From: Adenophora triphylla var. japonica
Taxonomy: Eukaryota; Streptophyta; Magnoliopsida; Asterales; Campanulaceae
Assembly: GCA_022495995.1 (NCBI GenBank)
Contig: JAFEMH010001454.1
Coordinates: 62,001-126,000, forward strand
DNA: 64,000 bases
Direction: 5' to 3'
The notes below the pieces were generated by a model that searched no databases, was not told where the DNA came from, and saw only the letters and a program-made list of their open reading frames with translations. The translations under genes were made by a program, and so were the position numbers. Below, piece after piece: positions 22,172 through 33,245 of this stretch (position 1 is its first letter; each line of letters opens with the position of its first letter).

Positions 22172-22861
22172 TTCTTTTTGTCATGCCATAGAGGTGACAA
22201 CAAGACTGGCCATTACACACTTTTTGTTGTCAATACTGAGAGTCAATCATTTTAGTATCTTGACAACTTGCCAATGAATGATTGGAAGAGACAGAACGTG
22301 CCAAAACTTGCTCATAGCATGGTAATCTTATTTATTGAATTATTTTTTTTTTGTTATTTTCTTTACCAAAACTTCCATATTAATTTTGTTGTTTTTTTTT
22401 CGTTGCAGCAAGCACCCTTCAAACACTTCTTAAATCACATAAATCATCCAAGTGCTGCATATATATCGAAGTTTCAATTTGAGCATATGCAAGTTGAATG
22501 AATTTTGAAAGAAAATTCTGATGGTAATAATGACTGTGGAGTTTACATAATGGCTGAAATGAGACAATTTAATGGCGTAATTTACTCCTGACCTGAGTTG
22601 TGTGATAAGTCATCAAGAGTGCATATGAGGGCCGAGATTCTAGCAAGCTTACTTTTCTGTGGTATTAATACTGAACGGCATTATTTACTGAAGCAGTTAG
22701 GGTTGTTTACAAGCGATAAAAGAGAAGCCTTGAAGAAGAAGAAGAAAAGAAAAGGAAAGAAGAAGAAGGAGAAAAAAAGAAAGAAGAAGAAAAGAAAAGG
22801 AAAGAAGAAGGAAAAAAAAAGAAAGAAGAAGAAAAGAAGAAAAAATCAGATGATGATATGA
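22172..22861 (+). pseudogene. Ulp1-like cysteine protease gene, 3' part with catalytic triad
   Basis: Continues the gene split at 8339. The intron remainder (22055-22171, with CTGGCAC repeats) ends ttcttgcag. The exon at 22172 then reads FFLSCHRGDNKTGHYTLFVVN, with catalytic His at 22211-22213. Asp of YLDNL is at 22262-22264, just after an in-frame TAG (22253-22255). An intron (22322-22408) follows, and the next exon starts QAPFKHFLNHINH. The catalytic Cys is in NDCGVYIM (22535-22537), downstream of another in-frame stop at about 22499. The His-Asp-Cys order matches C48 proteases. The C-terminus is an extreme lysine run (about 22731-22850) from an aag/aaa repeat, unlikely to be original protein. 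Convergent with the FAR1-type transposase. Confidence 0.78.
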
Positions 22862-23787
22862 GGGTTGGAAAGAAGTATAAGACTAGGAAAGCAACAACAA
22901 AACAATAAATTAGTGTTTGTATTTGAATTGTTTGTATTTGAAATGAGACAATTATTGTTTTTTTATGAGTGAATTAGTGTTATTTTTAACATTTTTATTG
23001 ATGCAATGTTGGTACATGTGTCCATGGAACAGCTTATGGTCAATGAATTCAATGCACTTATCATTACAGACAAACTTATCACTATTTCACCATTAAAGAC
23101 AAACTGGCACTCCAAATAACATAAACTGGCACTCCAAATAAGTAATACTGGCATTCTAAATAACACAAACTGGCACTTCAATCAAGAAAGTATTACTAAC
23201 TCTAAACAACACTCACTGGACAATATTATAAAAAATACTGGCATTCTAAATAACACAAACTGGCACTTCAAACCACACTAACTGGCACTTCAATAACAAG
23301 AGAGTGGCTGAAGCTACAAATAAGTAAGTCTGGCACTCGAAATAACACAATCTGGCACTCCCAATAAGTGATGCTGGCACGCCAAACAACACAAACTGGC
23401 ACTAACTGGCATATTAATTTTGCTTTTTTTTTTTCTTTTTTATTTTTTTTTGCAACAATCACCCTTCAAATACTTCTTAAATCACATAAATCATCCAAGT
23501 GCTGCAAATATATCGAAGTTATTTTATTTGATGAACCAGGCCTTCACTGGTTCATCAAATAATAAACACTGGCACATTCAATAACAAAGACTGGCAATAC
23601 AAAACCTATGTACTGGAAATATATTTAATAAACAGAAACATGCATCACTAGTACTTAAAATGTTAAACAATGGCACATTCAATAACAAACACTGGCATAT
23701 TTAATATGCAAAACTAGCACTACTTAAAAAATTATAATACAATCAGTTGTAACAGTGTGAAAACAATAAAGTTTGGTTACAAAAATA
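22862..23787 (+). repeat. Spacer between convergent MULE genes, rich in CTGGCAC units
   Basis: No coding. From 23095 to about 23720 there are roughly twenty CTGGCAC or CTGGCAT units 15-35 bp apart. Segments 23214-23245 and 23271-23356 are near-identical, in the same orientation, to 62988-63015 and 63049-63135 on the other side of the transposase gene. The sequence tggtcaatgaattcaatgca, part of a 24-bp match starting at 23037, recurs inverted at 63342-63365. A pseudo-duplicate of the Ulp1 intron/exon junction (caacaatcacccttcaaata, 23452 onward) also occurs. Confidence 0.7.
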
Positions 23788-26245
23788 TCAAATCAAGTGT
23801 TCATTCGGGGTCTTCGAACCATACTCATTAGTAATTGGTTTTCTCCGTTCAAACTTTATTTTAGGTTTTCTTTTTCTACCCTTTGTATCTGCACGTACAT
23901 GATTCGTCACTGTAGGTGCACTGAATGTTGTGCTTGTTGAAGCACTATTATTTTCACTTGTTGTTGGTCCAACACCTTGTGCGTTTCGGGAGAGTATTTC
24001 TTGTACTAGCAATGTATCTCTATTAAACCCATCTTCTAGAATTCTTCTTGCATCACTGTTTTCATGGCATGTCATCATTAAATCGTAGTACTTTCTCGCC
24101 ATCTGTTGTTTACAAGGAATTGAATTGTGTTGCTCAGTTGGAGTAGTAGATATACCTTGGTAAGTTTTATTCCATACATTTGATTTGGCTGTCTTTGCCC
24201 ACTTTTTACTCTTCCGGTATCCGATCGATATTTGTCAAGTTGAGAACCTTAATGCAATGAAAGCACAACCAACCGACTTCACTAAAATGATTGCATGTAC
24301 AGTTCACAGTTATCTTTTCATTATTTCGCGAGAAAAGTACCCTTTCAAACTTGTCTGGATGGTTCTCATGAGCAACATCAAACAACTTGTTGTTTTCATC
24401 CAAGCAAAAGCCAATATTAAACTTTGCAGCAAAATCTGCCTTGACCTCATTCTCAAAAAATCTGAATATTTCCTCCGTGTAAACCTCCCTTTCATGTCTT
24501 ATTAAAGCTCCATGTATTTCTATGCGAGGCTTTGAGTTTATTGAATCAAATTCCTTTCGTTGCTCCATACTTCTCCAACGTTTTACCGTCTCATTGAATA
24601 TATCAAAGAATTGTGTTAGGAACGTGCTTCTATTTGCTTTGAAATATATGGCATGATTTGTGCTCTCACTTCTCTGTGAAGATAATATGTCAGCTGAGAA
24701 GAAATCTTTACTTAATGCTATACACCATTTCTCTCTTAAGCTATATAAACGATTGAACCATCTGTTCTCAAGAAGGTTATATTTTTCTAGCATTGAATGC
24801 CAACAATTTTCAAACTCAGATTTATCACTTCATCCTCTCAAGCAATTGTTGAATTCCTTTTTAAATTCTTCATCTGTCTTTAGTTGTCCAAAGTGAGATA
24901 TAGCATTTTGTTGAATGTGCCACAAGCATAACCTATGTCTTGTTCTTCCCTCAAAAACCTGTCAATAATTTATAATATAGTCAAACACTATAAAATCTAA
25001 CACTGGTACATTATAACAAATGATCTGACACTTACTAACACAAGTACTGGCACTGTGTAAAACATGAACTGACACTTAATTAGACAAGTAGTGGCACTGT
25101 CTAAAACATGTACTGGCACTTACTAACACAAGTACTAAGTACTGGCACTGTCTAAAACATGTACTGGCACATACTAACACATGCAATGGCACATAGTAAA
25201 AAAACAATAAATGAAACATTGGAAATAAAATAAAAGTTACCTCTTCAATCGCTTTCGACATTGCAAAGTCTTGATCGGTGAAAATTGTTTTTGGTTCTTT
25301 ACCACCCATTGATTTTACAAATTCTTTGAGAAGCCAAGCAAATGTTTCTGTCTTTTCACTTGTTAAGAAAGCACAACCAAACATCACAGTGTTCCAATGG
25401 TTGTTCACCCCAACTATTGGTGCACAAATCAAATTGTATTTATTTTTGTTATAAGTTGTATCAAACACAACAACATCCCCATACATTTCATAATCCTCCC
25501 TCATCATACCATCTCTCCAAAACAAAGTACTGAGTCTACTTTCTTTCCCAAACTGCATTTTGAAGTAGAATCCTTCATCCTGAATTTGGCTCAGTCTATC
25601 AACTACAGTTTGTGCATCGTCCATTTCTATTTTTTTCATTCTCAATCTCTGTACAAAGTTAAGATGATCTCTTCTTGTATGCCCAACATATTCTTTCCCA
25701 CAAGCTGTTTTTGCCAAAACATTAAATCCATCAGTTGGCTTGATGCCAGCTTCTTCAAATTGCTCTATTATTTTTCCAGTAGCTTCTGATATTGACCTCT
25801 CGCTACGCTTGAAGTGGTTCCATTCTGGCCTTGTCATCTCATGGTTGTGTTCAGTTTCGTGCCGTGCAACCACATACAAGTCTTCCTTAATTAACAATTT
25901 TACTCTCATAAGAGCCTGACAACCTGTCCTTTTAGAAGGGGCTTTCTTTTTCCTCATTTTCCTCTTTGGGTTTTCAATTCGTTCCAATGAAGATGGAATC
26001 TCTACTTCACCGACTTCTATTGGAGCTGGAACATCAATTTCTTTTTCTCTTTGTGTGTATCCTTGGCATGAACACATAAATTATTTATCTATTGGCCTTG
26101 ATGTTTTTTTAGAGACACGCGAGGTTGTAATTTTAACACTGAATCCCAATGCATTGGAATGATCCTTGTACAATTGATACAGTTCTTCCCATGTCTTTGC
26201 TTTTATACCCAGCAGTGATGAAGTAATATCAATATGGCTTGCTGC
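23788..26245 (-). pseudogene. FAR1-type MULE transposase, 5' end displaced by a retrotransposon
   Basis: Reading right to left, the exon starts at a splice acceptor (ttttatttgcag, now split by the Tat insertion). It encodes the FAR1 zinc domain: WEELYQLYKDHSNALGFSV, FMCSCQGY, TGCQALMRV and EHNHEM. The MULE catalytic domain follows (VVVFDTTYNKNKYNLICAPI, TIFTDQDFAMSKAIEE). An intron with CTGGCAC repeats (about 25240 to 24959) interrupts before VFEGRTRHRLCLWHIQQNA. The SWIM zinc finger is CTCNHFSEVGWLCFHC near 24270. A C-terminal basic tail (GRKRKPKIKFERRKP) ends at 23788. Stops: TAA near 26081, TGA near 24831, TAA at 24206. Related to FHY3/FAR1 proteins; transposase rather than host factor is inferred from context and decay. 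Confidence 0.82.
24990..25230 (+). repeat. CTGGCAC repeats in the transposase intron
   Basis: About nine units such as aacatgtactggcact and acaagtactggcactgtct lie in the intron of the minus-strand transposase. They read ctggcac on the plus strand, the same orientation as in the plus-strand Ulp1 introns. The arrays therefore follow the element, not the transcript. Confidence 0.75.
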
Positions 26246-27247
26246 TGTAGCGTTGTGAGGAAAAAGAGAGGGTTTTTTCCCTATCCTTTTCGTTTTTGAG
26301 TCGCCACCTATATTATTCGATTGGAGAAAATAGGAAAACCATTTTGAAAGAGATTTGGGTTCGGGGCTTAGGTTATGAAATGGGTAGGTCAAGGAGCATC
26401 CATTTCACCCAATCCGGAGATCGGTCTTGCTAAAGAAAAGAGAGGTTTTCAAAAGAAAAGAAAAAAGATTTTAAATATTATAAACAAAGGTACATTTAAC
26501 GGGGTTAAACGGAATGTAGGATCGATTGCTTCGAGACCGTCTCCATGATTTGGAGAGGCTCTAGGCCGATCCTAGATTCTATGGACTTATACCACTCTAA
26601 CAATCAATTAGAAGGGGATTTAGGAGGTTACCTTGCGTGAGGTGATTTGGGCAGAGTTTCGACTCAAGTTTAAAATCGACTCTTGACACGGACAGAGCTT
26701 CGCCTCGATCCTTGACTTGGAGCTTGATGTTTGTTTATCAACAAGGTTGACAAACAAACTATGAGGTGAGTTTTTTAGGGTGATTTTGTAGGATTCTTTC
26801 AAGGAGAGAAACCAACAAAATATGTGTGTTGTGAAAATTCTTCGACCTCTTGAACCATGAAAGTCACCAAGTATTTATAGGGGTTGGGGAAGTGTTGAAG
26901 ATGAGATCAAACACTTCAAGATGATTCCAGACTCCAAATTCTATTGGTTGGCCGGAGAGATAAAGTTTTATCCCGAAAAGAGGTTGAAATCGACGAGGGA
27001 ACTGTCATCTGCAATCTACAGAGGGGGAATATCTCGCGCGAGACACGCCATCTCGCGGCGAGATATTGCTCCTGTGGACAGTTTTGTCCTTTCCTCGTTA
27101 TCTTGTATGCAGTTTAGTCCCAAACTAATGGTGGTTAGTCAAAACTTAACGAAACATGACGAAATGGTGGATTTCTACCTTTTGACTCAAAGCGAGACTT
27201 AGAGTGGTATAAGTATGTTCCGATGTGTTCAGAATGGGGTGTCTACA
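26246..27247 (-). repeat. 3' LTR of the Tat element
   Basis: 1002 bp; on the minus strand it starts TGTAGACACC and ends AACGCTACA. It contains the paired near-palindrome at 27030-27066 and a TATA box (ctataaata, minus strand, near 26872-26880). Confidence 0.92.
27030..27066. promoter_or_regulatory. Paired CGCG near-palindromes in the 3' LTR
   Basis: atatctcgcgcgagac (27030-27045) and atctcgcggcgagatat (27050-27066), 19 bp apart unit to unit. They lie about 150 bp upstream of the LTR TATA box on the minus strand. Same module as in the 5' LTR. Confidence 0.6.
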
Positions 27248-27260
27248 GAGCCCCTCGGCG
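27248..27260 (-). promoter_or_regulatory. Polypurine tract of the Tat element
   Basis: On the minus strand cgccgaggggctc abuts the 3' LTR. The nested gag-only element has almost the same sequence (cgccgaggggctac) against its own 3' LTR at 54052-54065. Confidence 0.7.
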
Positions 27261-27334
27261 ACATGTCTTATGAAAGAAGAAGTATCGTCGATAGAAAAGA
27301 CATCATTCTGAACATCGGGATGGTCGTGCCGCCC

Positions 27335-27380
27335 GGCTGCCTACGTATCTCTAAGAGAGAATCAGACCAAACGTAGTTCG
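27335..27380 (-). repeat. Conserved CTACG/CGTAG hairpin, copy A
   Basis: On the minus strand gaactacg...cgtaggcagcc encloses tggtctgatt and an inner hairpin TCTC-tta-GAGA. Located about 90 bp inside the 3' LTR. Confidence 0.7.
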
Positions 27381-27654
27381 AATCCAAAACACGAAAAGGC
27401 TGCTTTAGGTATTTTGAAAATCATTTGAAAATCGAGGAGATTTTGTTTTTGAAAAGGTAAATTCATACTGAGGAATCAAATCAAGACCCAATTCAGAATA
27501 TACCTGCCTGTCTGAAGATTTGCCTGTCTGGGCTCCGAACCTGTGGAAACTATGTTAGAACACAAAGGCTTACCTGTCCGGTCCCCTGAGTCCTGTCAGT
27601 TTTGGGACAATTCGCCTTTCTGGGCTCCGAATCGGGCTTTTTGTTGTCGGGGAT

Positions 27655-28010
27655 GACGATTCACCTGTTTGGGCATTGAATCGGGCTTTTCTGATGACGA
27701 TCCACCTGTTTGGGCGTTGGATCGGGCTTTTCTGATGACGATCCACCTGTTTGGGCATTGGATCGGGCTTTTCTGATGACGATCCACCTGTTTGGGCGTT
27801 GGACCGAGCTTTTCTGATGACGATCCACCTGTTTGGGCGTTGGACCGAGCTTTTCTGATGACGATCCACCTGTTTGGGCGTTGGATCTGGCTTTTCTGAT
27901 GACGATCCACCTGTTTGGGCGTTGGACCGAGCTTTTGGTTTGATGATCCACCTGTTTGGGCGTTGGACCGAGCTTTTCTTTCTTTTTCTTTGATGATTCA
28001 CCTTTCTGGG
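27655..28010. repeat. 41-bp tandem repeat near the Tat 3' LTR
   Basis: About eight units of 41 bp containing gatccacctgtttgggcgtt and ggcttttctgat, with diverged relatives on both sides (27510-27650 and 27990-28015). Because 41 is not a multiple of three and the unit lacks stops on the minus strand, overlapping minus-strand ORFs appear in several frames. I read these as artefacts. Tandem arrays in this 3' region are usual for Tat/Ogre elements. Confidence 0.85.
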
Positions 28011-28244
28011 CTCTGAATCATGTGGATTGAGTTAATCTTTGGACCACTCGGTTTTCGGGCGACTGGTGCCATACCGGGCGATCGTGCGCATGTCACGTTT
28101 GGCTCGTTCCGTGACTTGCGGTGCCGGTTTTTCCACGTTTCCCTGCTAGTTTATCATTTCCAAGGGTAAATGTGTCAAAATTTTGAATTTTGACGTTGCG
28201 TATATGCTTATTGTCGAGGACAATTTGGTCACTTTCCAGAAGGT

Positions 28245-28302
28245 ATATCTAGCGGCGAGATAAGATATACCGCGCGAGACTTGTACTGTCGGGGCATATA
28301 AA
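28245..28302 (+). promoter_or_regulatory. Putative promoter of antisense gene 1
   Basis: Two CGCG near-palindromes (atctagcggcgagat and ataccgcgcgagac) 19 bp apart, then catataaa at 28295-28302, about 150 bp upstream of the ATG at 28450. Confidence 0.6.
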
Positions 28303-28449
28303 CAGCAGCTCTTGCTCATTTTGAAAACATCCCTCTCAAAATTTCTCTCCCTAGCTCGAGCCAAGGTCCTTTTCTCCGTGATTTTTCGTGGATTTGCTTG
28401 GTATTTCTTCCTCCCAATCACTTTCCAATCCTTTCTCCCTCCATAATCC

Positions 28450-30707
28450 ATGGCTCAAGAACAAAGGAATCCGATTTTAGGGAGCTATTTGCTAGGGAAG
28501 GATTACCCTCGCGATGATCTTACTTTTGATAGGCATGCGCACATCTCCACCGCTGTTCGGGAGGGCTTGGTAAGAATTTCTTCCTCACCTCTTGATTCTT
28601 GCATTGCATTGAGTTTGAATTCCCTTTCCCTTGAATTCAAAATTTCATCAATGGCTTTTGTTCTTGTTCATGCCTAGAACTAGGTTCCTTTTGCATGCGT
28701 CAATTTTGTGCATTTCTTTGGGTGATTGTCGTTGCATTGTGTGTGTATGAGCCTCCTACATATCATGGATTGTAGGAGAGGTTGATTCGGATCACGAATG
28801 ACATTCTTGGGCAAGCTTTTCTTGTACGCACGCCAAGTGTTTGATAAAATGCCTCAATGAAAAATTTCTTCTATTTCATTGGTTTTTTGACATGGAATGA
28901 TTTCTAATGTTGCCCTCTCTGTTTTTCCTTTGTTTTGCAGTTGTATAAGTCAACGAAGAATTGCCGAGGAAGCCCGAAGATGGCTAAGGAGGTGTGGGAT
29001 AAGATCAAGGATCTTGATGGCGTTCGGGATAGGGTGGCCCAAACGGGTCTTCTGACTTTTGTTGACAATCTCCGGGGAATAAGGCGGACTCCCCAAGTTC
29101 TCTAGGCTATTCGGGAGAGGTGGTGGGATACTACGCACACAGTTCATTTGCGCTTCGGGGAAGCAACGATGACTCCGACTGATTTTCTGGCTATCACGGG
29201 GTTAGAGTTCATTGGTGATCCCCTGCCAAAGTTTTCGGGTTATAGGCCTGAGGGTCCAGCTGTGTGGAGGCAGTTGATCGGCTTCGTCCCTAACAAGGTT
29301 AAGGGATTTGCTGCTGAGCTGACACCCCTCCGGCGTCAGATTGAGGCCTACTCGGAGAAGCCAAATATGAATACTGATCGGTTGGTGAGGGGTGCCCTCT
29401 GGTATATCCTTTCTGAGACTATTTTTGCGAACCACTCTTCTACGGCCCGTCTTTCTCTGTTACGTCTGTTGGTTGATCTGGATGAGGTGAGCGGATATGA
29501 TTGGGGCTCAGCGGGGCTGGCCTACTGCTACCACGCCATGGATGAGGCGTGTAGGAACACCAAGGATTCCCTGTTAGGGTATTCTTATGCCTGGGAGGTA
29601 TGCCTTTTGATTCTGTTTCTGCTCTTTGTCTGTATGCTCTGTCTGTGTTTCATACTGAATTTGATCTATTTTCTTTGTGCAGATATGGGGCTATGCTGTT
29701 CTCAGGCTGTATAGATTTGAGTTGGAGAGTCGGGCCCCTTTGTTCCCGGATATCAGGAGGTGGGGCCATCCGAATCGGACCGTTGATGAGGAGGAGAACC
29801 AGGATTGGACCCTGACGGTGGCGGAGGCGCGGGCTATGTTGGATACCTTCGAGTATGAGAGGCTGGGCCTTTATCCCTGGACCCTGTTGGAGCGGGAGGT
29901 GCATCGTGCTTGGGATGCTACTGCGATGCAGAGGATGCTGGCATCTTTGGAGGGAGATACCATGTATCTTGGTGAGCGGGTCTTCCCACAGCATGGCCGG
30001 GGTAGCCTGCCATATAGCGTGCCGGCGGATCCGCCGAGGGCGATGTATCCCACCCATTCCATTCCAGAGGATGATTATGCAGGTCTTTTGGTGGGTGATG
30101 CGGCGACGGCTTGCGTGATCCCCGGGGCTTCTTATGCAGAGTTTCTGCCTCGGCTGATGGGTCCCCTCCTGATGGGAGATAGGCGATCACATGCTCGTGG
30201 CTCCGCCTCTGCTTCAGGTTCCTCAGCCCCTAGCACTTCCTCCCAGGCTACAGGTTCTCTGCCTTTTGCCCCAGACTACGGCCCTTTGAGCTACACGTAC
30301 ATGATGGGGAGCATGCCAATGGTGGGGCACATCCCGTCTCCTGATCAGATTCCTGAGGGCTACCGCCTTCCGCCAGATGTCTCCTCGGTAAGTTTCTGTT
30401 TGTATTGTCTCTCGTATTCGTCCATATAAGTGTATATGTTCGACTTTTTCTGAACATTTTCTTTTTCTTTGGTTGTCAGGTCACTCTGTCCGCGGCCGAT
30501 TACAACCGTGGCGCGACTAAGATGGCGGGACTGATGGCCTTGGTGTCGGACCTGTCCGAGAGGCTGTTCCACAAGGCTTCTTTGGCGGCCTCGACAGTGG
30601 CCTCGGCGGTGACCCCTACTTGCGGAGCCAAGAGATTGAGGAGGGATGGCAGCCCCCGTGGCGGTGATGGCGGAGGTGCCGGCGGCTCGGGCGATTTGAT
30701 GGCGTGA
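28450..30707 (+). pseudogene. Antisense gene 1: plant mobile domain protein, four exons
   Basis: Exons 28450-28569, 28941-29597, 29683-30387 and 30480-30707 have GT-AG introns, all in phase 0, giving a protein of about 570 codons from ATG 28450 (ccatggc context). The core resembles the plant mobile domain of MAIN-like proteins: VHLRFGEATMTPTDFLAITGL, the YILSETIF region, and EIWGYAVLRLYRFEL across the exon 2/3 junction. The C-terminus is Ser/Gly-rich with a basic patch (GAKRLRRDG). One TAG at 29103-29105 (about codon 95) interrupts it; otherwise it is open. It lies on the strand opposite to gag-pol in the slot where Tat elements carry antisense ORFs. Such domains occur in host silencing-related proteins and in TEs; the role here is not known. 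Confidence 0.75.
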
Positions 30708-31053
30708 TCCCCTCCTTCTCTCTTTATTTGATTTCTGATGATTTGTATATATCGGCCGGGTGGGCCCAGACAATTTTTCTTTTCTTTTGGTACCTGTTAG
30801 GAACAAGTAGGTAGCACAAACAATGGTTTTTCTTAACCCCTAATCCTAGGTCTAATTAGTTAGTTAATTAACTTTCTCGACTTTCCCTGTTTTTGGAAAT
30901 GGAATGGAATGACTGTTAGGCCACAATTTTGAGCCCTTATCTTGGTGTTTTTACTGCATGTTATGAACTGTACACGCAGGTTTTTCGAGACTTGCTTCGC
31001 CAAGTCGGGGCTAGATTGTTGTTTGAGCAAAACTGTTGCTGTTTTGCCGTAGC

Positions 31054-31193
31054 AATATCTCGCGCGAGATAAGGTGTCTCGCACGAGATACGCTAGTCAG
31101 GCAGAGATCTCTTCTTTTTCGAATAGGATTTTGTCAGTTTTCCTTATAAAATCACCCTGTAGTCCGGCCAGATACCTCATTCTAGCCTTATAA
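31054..31193 (+). promoter_or_regulatory. Putative promoter of antisense gene 2
   Basis: Paired near-palindromes atatctcgcgcgagat and gtctcgcacgagata (31054-31092, 19 bp apart) are followed by ttataaaa near 31144 and ttataaac near 31188. The ATG is at 31252. Confidence 0.6.
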
Positions 31194-31251
31194 ACTCTAG
31201 AGATATTCTGTTTGGGTGAAATTCTTGTCTTCTTCTTCAACCCTACGATCC

Positions 31252-32769
31252 ATGGCTACCAAGGAGATTGCCCCAACGTCCACGATTGTCGATGATTTTT
31301 CTCTGTCGTCTGAAGTGATTGTATCTTTCAAGCAAGCATCAAGGGATTTTGTGAGATCGTTTCGCAACCGATCTCACAATAAGTTTATTGCAGAATTCGG
31401 ATTCAGAATCCTTTTTACCTTGAAGAACCTCCAACCGGATTGGAATCTATTGCAGGTTGCTGCTCGATTTTGGGATCCCTCTATTCACCTTTTCAATTTT
31501 TCTTTGAATGAGATGGTGCCTACTGTGGAGGAATTTGCCATTATCTTGGATATGCCTTTGACTGGTGAGATTGCTGTTCCTAAGTACAATAGGAATCATT
31601 CGGAAGCTTTGAATGAATTGTTAGGGATCCCCCTTGATACTTGCTATGGGTTGGTTCACCGCAAGTGGGTTGATTGCTCTTCTTTTCCGGGACGCTTCAG
31701 CGGTGATTCAGATGATGACGCTTTTCATGTCTATAAACGGAACTTTCTGACTCTTTTTCTTTTCGGAGATGTTCTATTTACATGTAGGGACGGCTTGGTC
31801 GACTCCCAACTTGTGGAAATTGTTCTGCAGGCTAGAAAACGTTCTAGGAACATTATTTCGCTAATCTTGGGTGAGACCCTGCATGGTCTTGACGAGCTGC
31901 ATAGGACCGGTGTCATGACTCAAGGGAGTCCTCTCCTGTTGACCATTTGGCTTAGGGAGCATCTCAAGTTGGTGGGTCCCCCATTAGAATATTCCCCTTT
32001 CACATATCATACGCGAAAGTTATTGATCAAGGATCTTTCAGCGGATGAATGGGCTGAGTTGATTGCGAAGACCGAAACTGCTGACATTCTTTGGTGTCCA
32101 CCTTATTGGAGGTTGAACAAGTATGTTGCCAATACCGAGGGTTTTGACAGGGTTGTTCTTCCGGGTTTGCGAGATTCCTCCTTTTATTTTCCCAAGCGGG
32201 TGCTCCGTCAGCTTGGTCAGCAGCAGGACACTTATTTTTTCGAAGGAGCTTCTCGTGAAGTGTCTTATATTGGTATAGAGTTCGCGCAGGCGCTAGCTCA
32301 AGCATGGGGTGAAGGAACTAGTCGGGATCGCTGGTCGAACCTTCGGACTTTTAATGCAAGTACCTTCTTGTCTGATAAGTATTTGAATTGGTTCCTTCAT
32401 ACCGGTCACCCGAGTGCAGAGAAGATTGATGATCTGCGGCTTTCACTGCTAGGAGATTCTTTTGTGGCTAGCAGTATTTTGCGAAGGAGCGAGGCTCAGT
32501 CTGATCCTGCTAATGTGCGAACTGATCCAACTCAGGATTTTCTCGATGGGGATTGGTACAAGAGGCGAAGCAAGGGGATGCCTGAAAAGACGCAAGCTTT
32601 AGATAGGCCCCATGTCTTCAATAGGCTCTCAGGATCTGTTTTTGATCGTCTTGACTCTGTTTTTGATCGCCTCGAGGGATGCTCCGCTTTGCGGGGCTCA
32701 AAGCGCAAGGAGGATTACGACGACGGTGGAAAACATGTCCGCCGGCCTACCAAGTCAATGAAAGGCTAG
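31252..32769 (+). CDS. Antisense gene 2: plant mobile domain-like protein
   Basis: Single open frame of 505 codons from ATG 31252 (atccatggct) to TAG 32767. An upstream in-frame GTG (31216) is a less likely start. It resembles the aminotransferase-like/plant mobile domain family found in Tat elements: FWDPSIHLFNFSLNEMVPTV, EEFAIILDMPLTGEI, YWRLNKYVANTEGF. A repeated VFDRL motif (FNRLSGSVFDRLDSVFDRLE) precedes a basic C-terminus (SKRKEDYDDGGKHVRRPTK), possibly a nuclear localisation signal. No stops or frameshifts, unlike the gag-pol of the same element. It is transcribed toward integrase, so its 3' end converges on pol. Biochemical function unknown. Confidence 0.8.
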   Translation: MATKEIAPTSTIVDDFSLSSEVIVSFKQASRDFVRSFRNRSHNKFIAEFGFRILFTLKNLQPDWNLLQVAARFWDPSIHLFNFSLNEMVPTVEEFAIILDMPLTGEIAVPKYNRNHSEALNELLGIPLDTCYGLVHRKWVDCSSFPGRFSGDSDDDAFHVYKRNFLTLFLFGDVLFTCRDGLVDSQLVEIVLQARKRSRNIISLILGETLHGLDELHRTGVMTQGSPLLLTIWLREHLKLVGPPLEYSPFTYHTRKLLIKDLSADEWAELIAKTETADILWCPPYWRLNKYVANTEGFDRVVLPGLRDSSFYFPKRVLRQLGQQQDTYFFEGASREVSYIGIEFAQALAQAWGEGTSRDRWSNLRTFNASTFLSDKYLNWFLHTGHPSAEKIDDLRLSLLGDSFVASSILRRSEAQSDPANVRTDPTQDFLDGDWYKRRSKGMPEKTQALDRPHVFNRLSGSVFDRLDSVFDRLEGCSALRGSKRKEDYDDGGKHVRRPTKSMKG

Positions 32770-33245
32770 ATCTTTTAGGAGTACCAAGAGATTGCTTTGA
32801 TAGATCAATTGTTTTGCTTTTATTAGTATTTTTTTTCGAGTTTGTTAGCTTAGCAAATTAGTCGTTGTGGTTAGGATTTCCCTTTTGTCATTAATGAAAA
32901 TGCATTTGATTAATAAAGGACAAAAGTAGATTCATTTATTTGATTAGACCGAACCCGAAGGCTGCCTACGTTCCTCTTTTACAGCAATTAAATAAGAGGC
33001 TCAGGTCTGACGTAGTTCATTTTTTGAGAAAAGGACAAAATACGGCTCCGTGCCGAGGGGTAATCGTGCGCGAGATAGGCCTCCCCCTTTTTTTTTTTTT
33101 TTTTTTTTTTTTGTATGCACACCCTTTCTTTTGCCTAGACCGCCCTTTTGGGTTTTCAATCTAGCGGGCTTCTTTTCTTGTGCTAGCTCTAATTTTTGCC
33201 TAGGCCGTCCTTTCCGGGATTTTCAACCTAGCGAGCGATTTCTTT
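32770..33245. other. Spacer between antisense gene 2 and integrase
   Basis: No gene. Contains hairpin copy B (32960-33018), a run of about 30 T (33083-33112) and a duplicated segment (ccgcccttttgggttttcaa near 33141 and ccgtcctttccgggattttc near 33206). Confidence 0.6.
32960..33018 (-). repeat. Conserved CTACG/CGTAG hairpin, copy B
   Basis: Minus strand gaactacgtcagacctgag, inner stem CCTCTT/AAGAGG with a 15-base loop, then aacgtaggcagcc. Confidence 0.7.

Noticed and set aside
22731..22850. Lysine-rich C-terminal protein domain
   Set aside because: Made by an aag/aaa microsatellite-like run after the catalytic region, and follows in-frame stops.
27570..28001. Minus-strand repetitive ORFs open in several frames
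   Set aside because: Produced by the stop-free 41-bp tandem array, whose period is not a multiple of three.
29650..30057. Minus-strand ORF of 135 codons
   Set aside because: Shadow of the spliced antisense gene 1 on the other strand.
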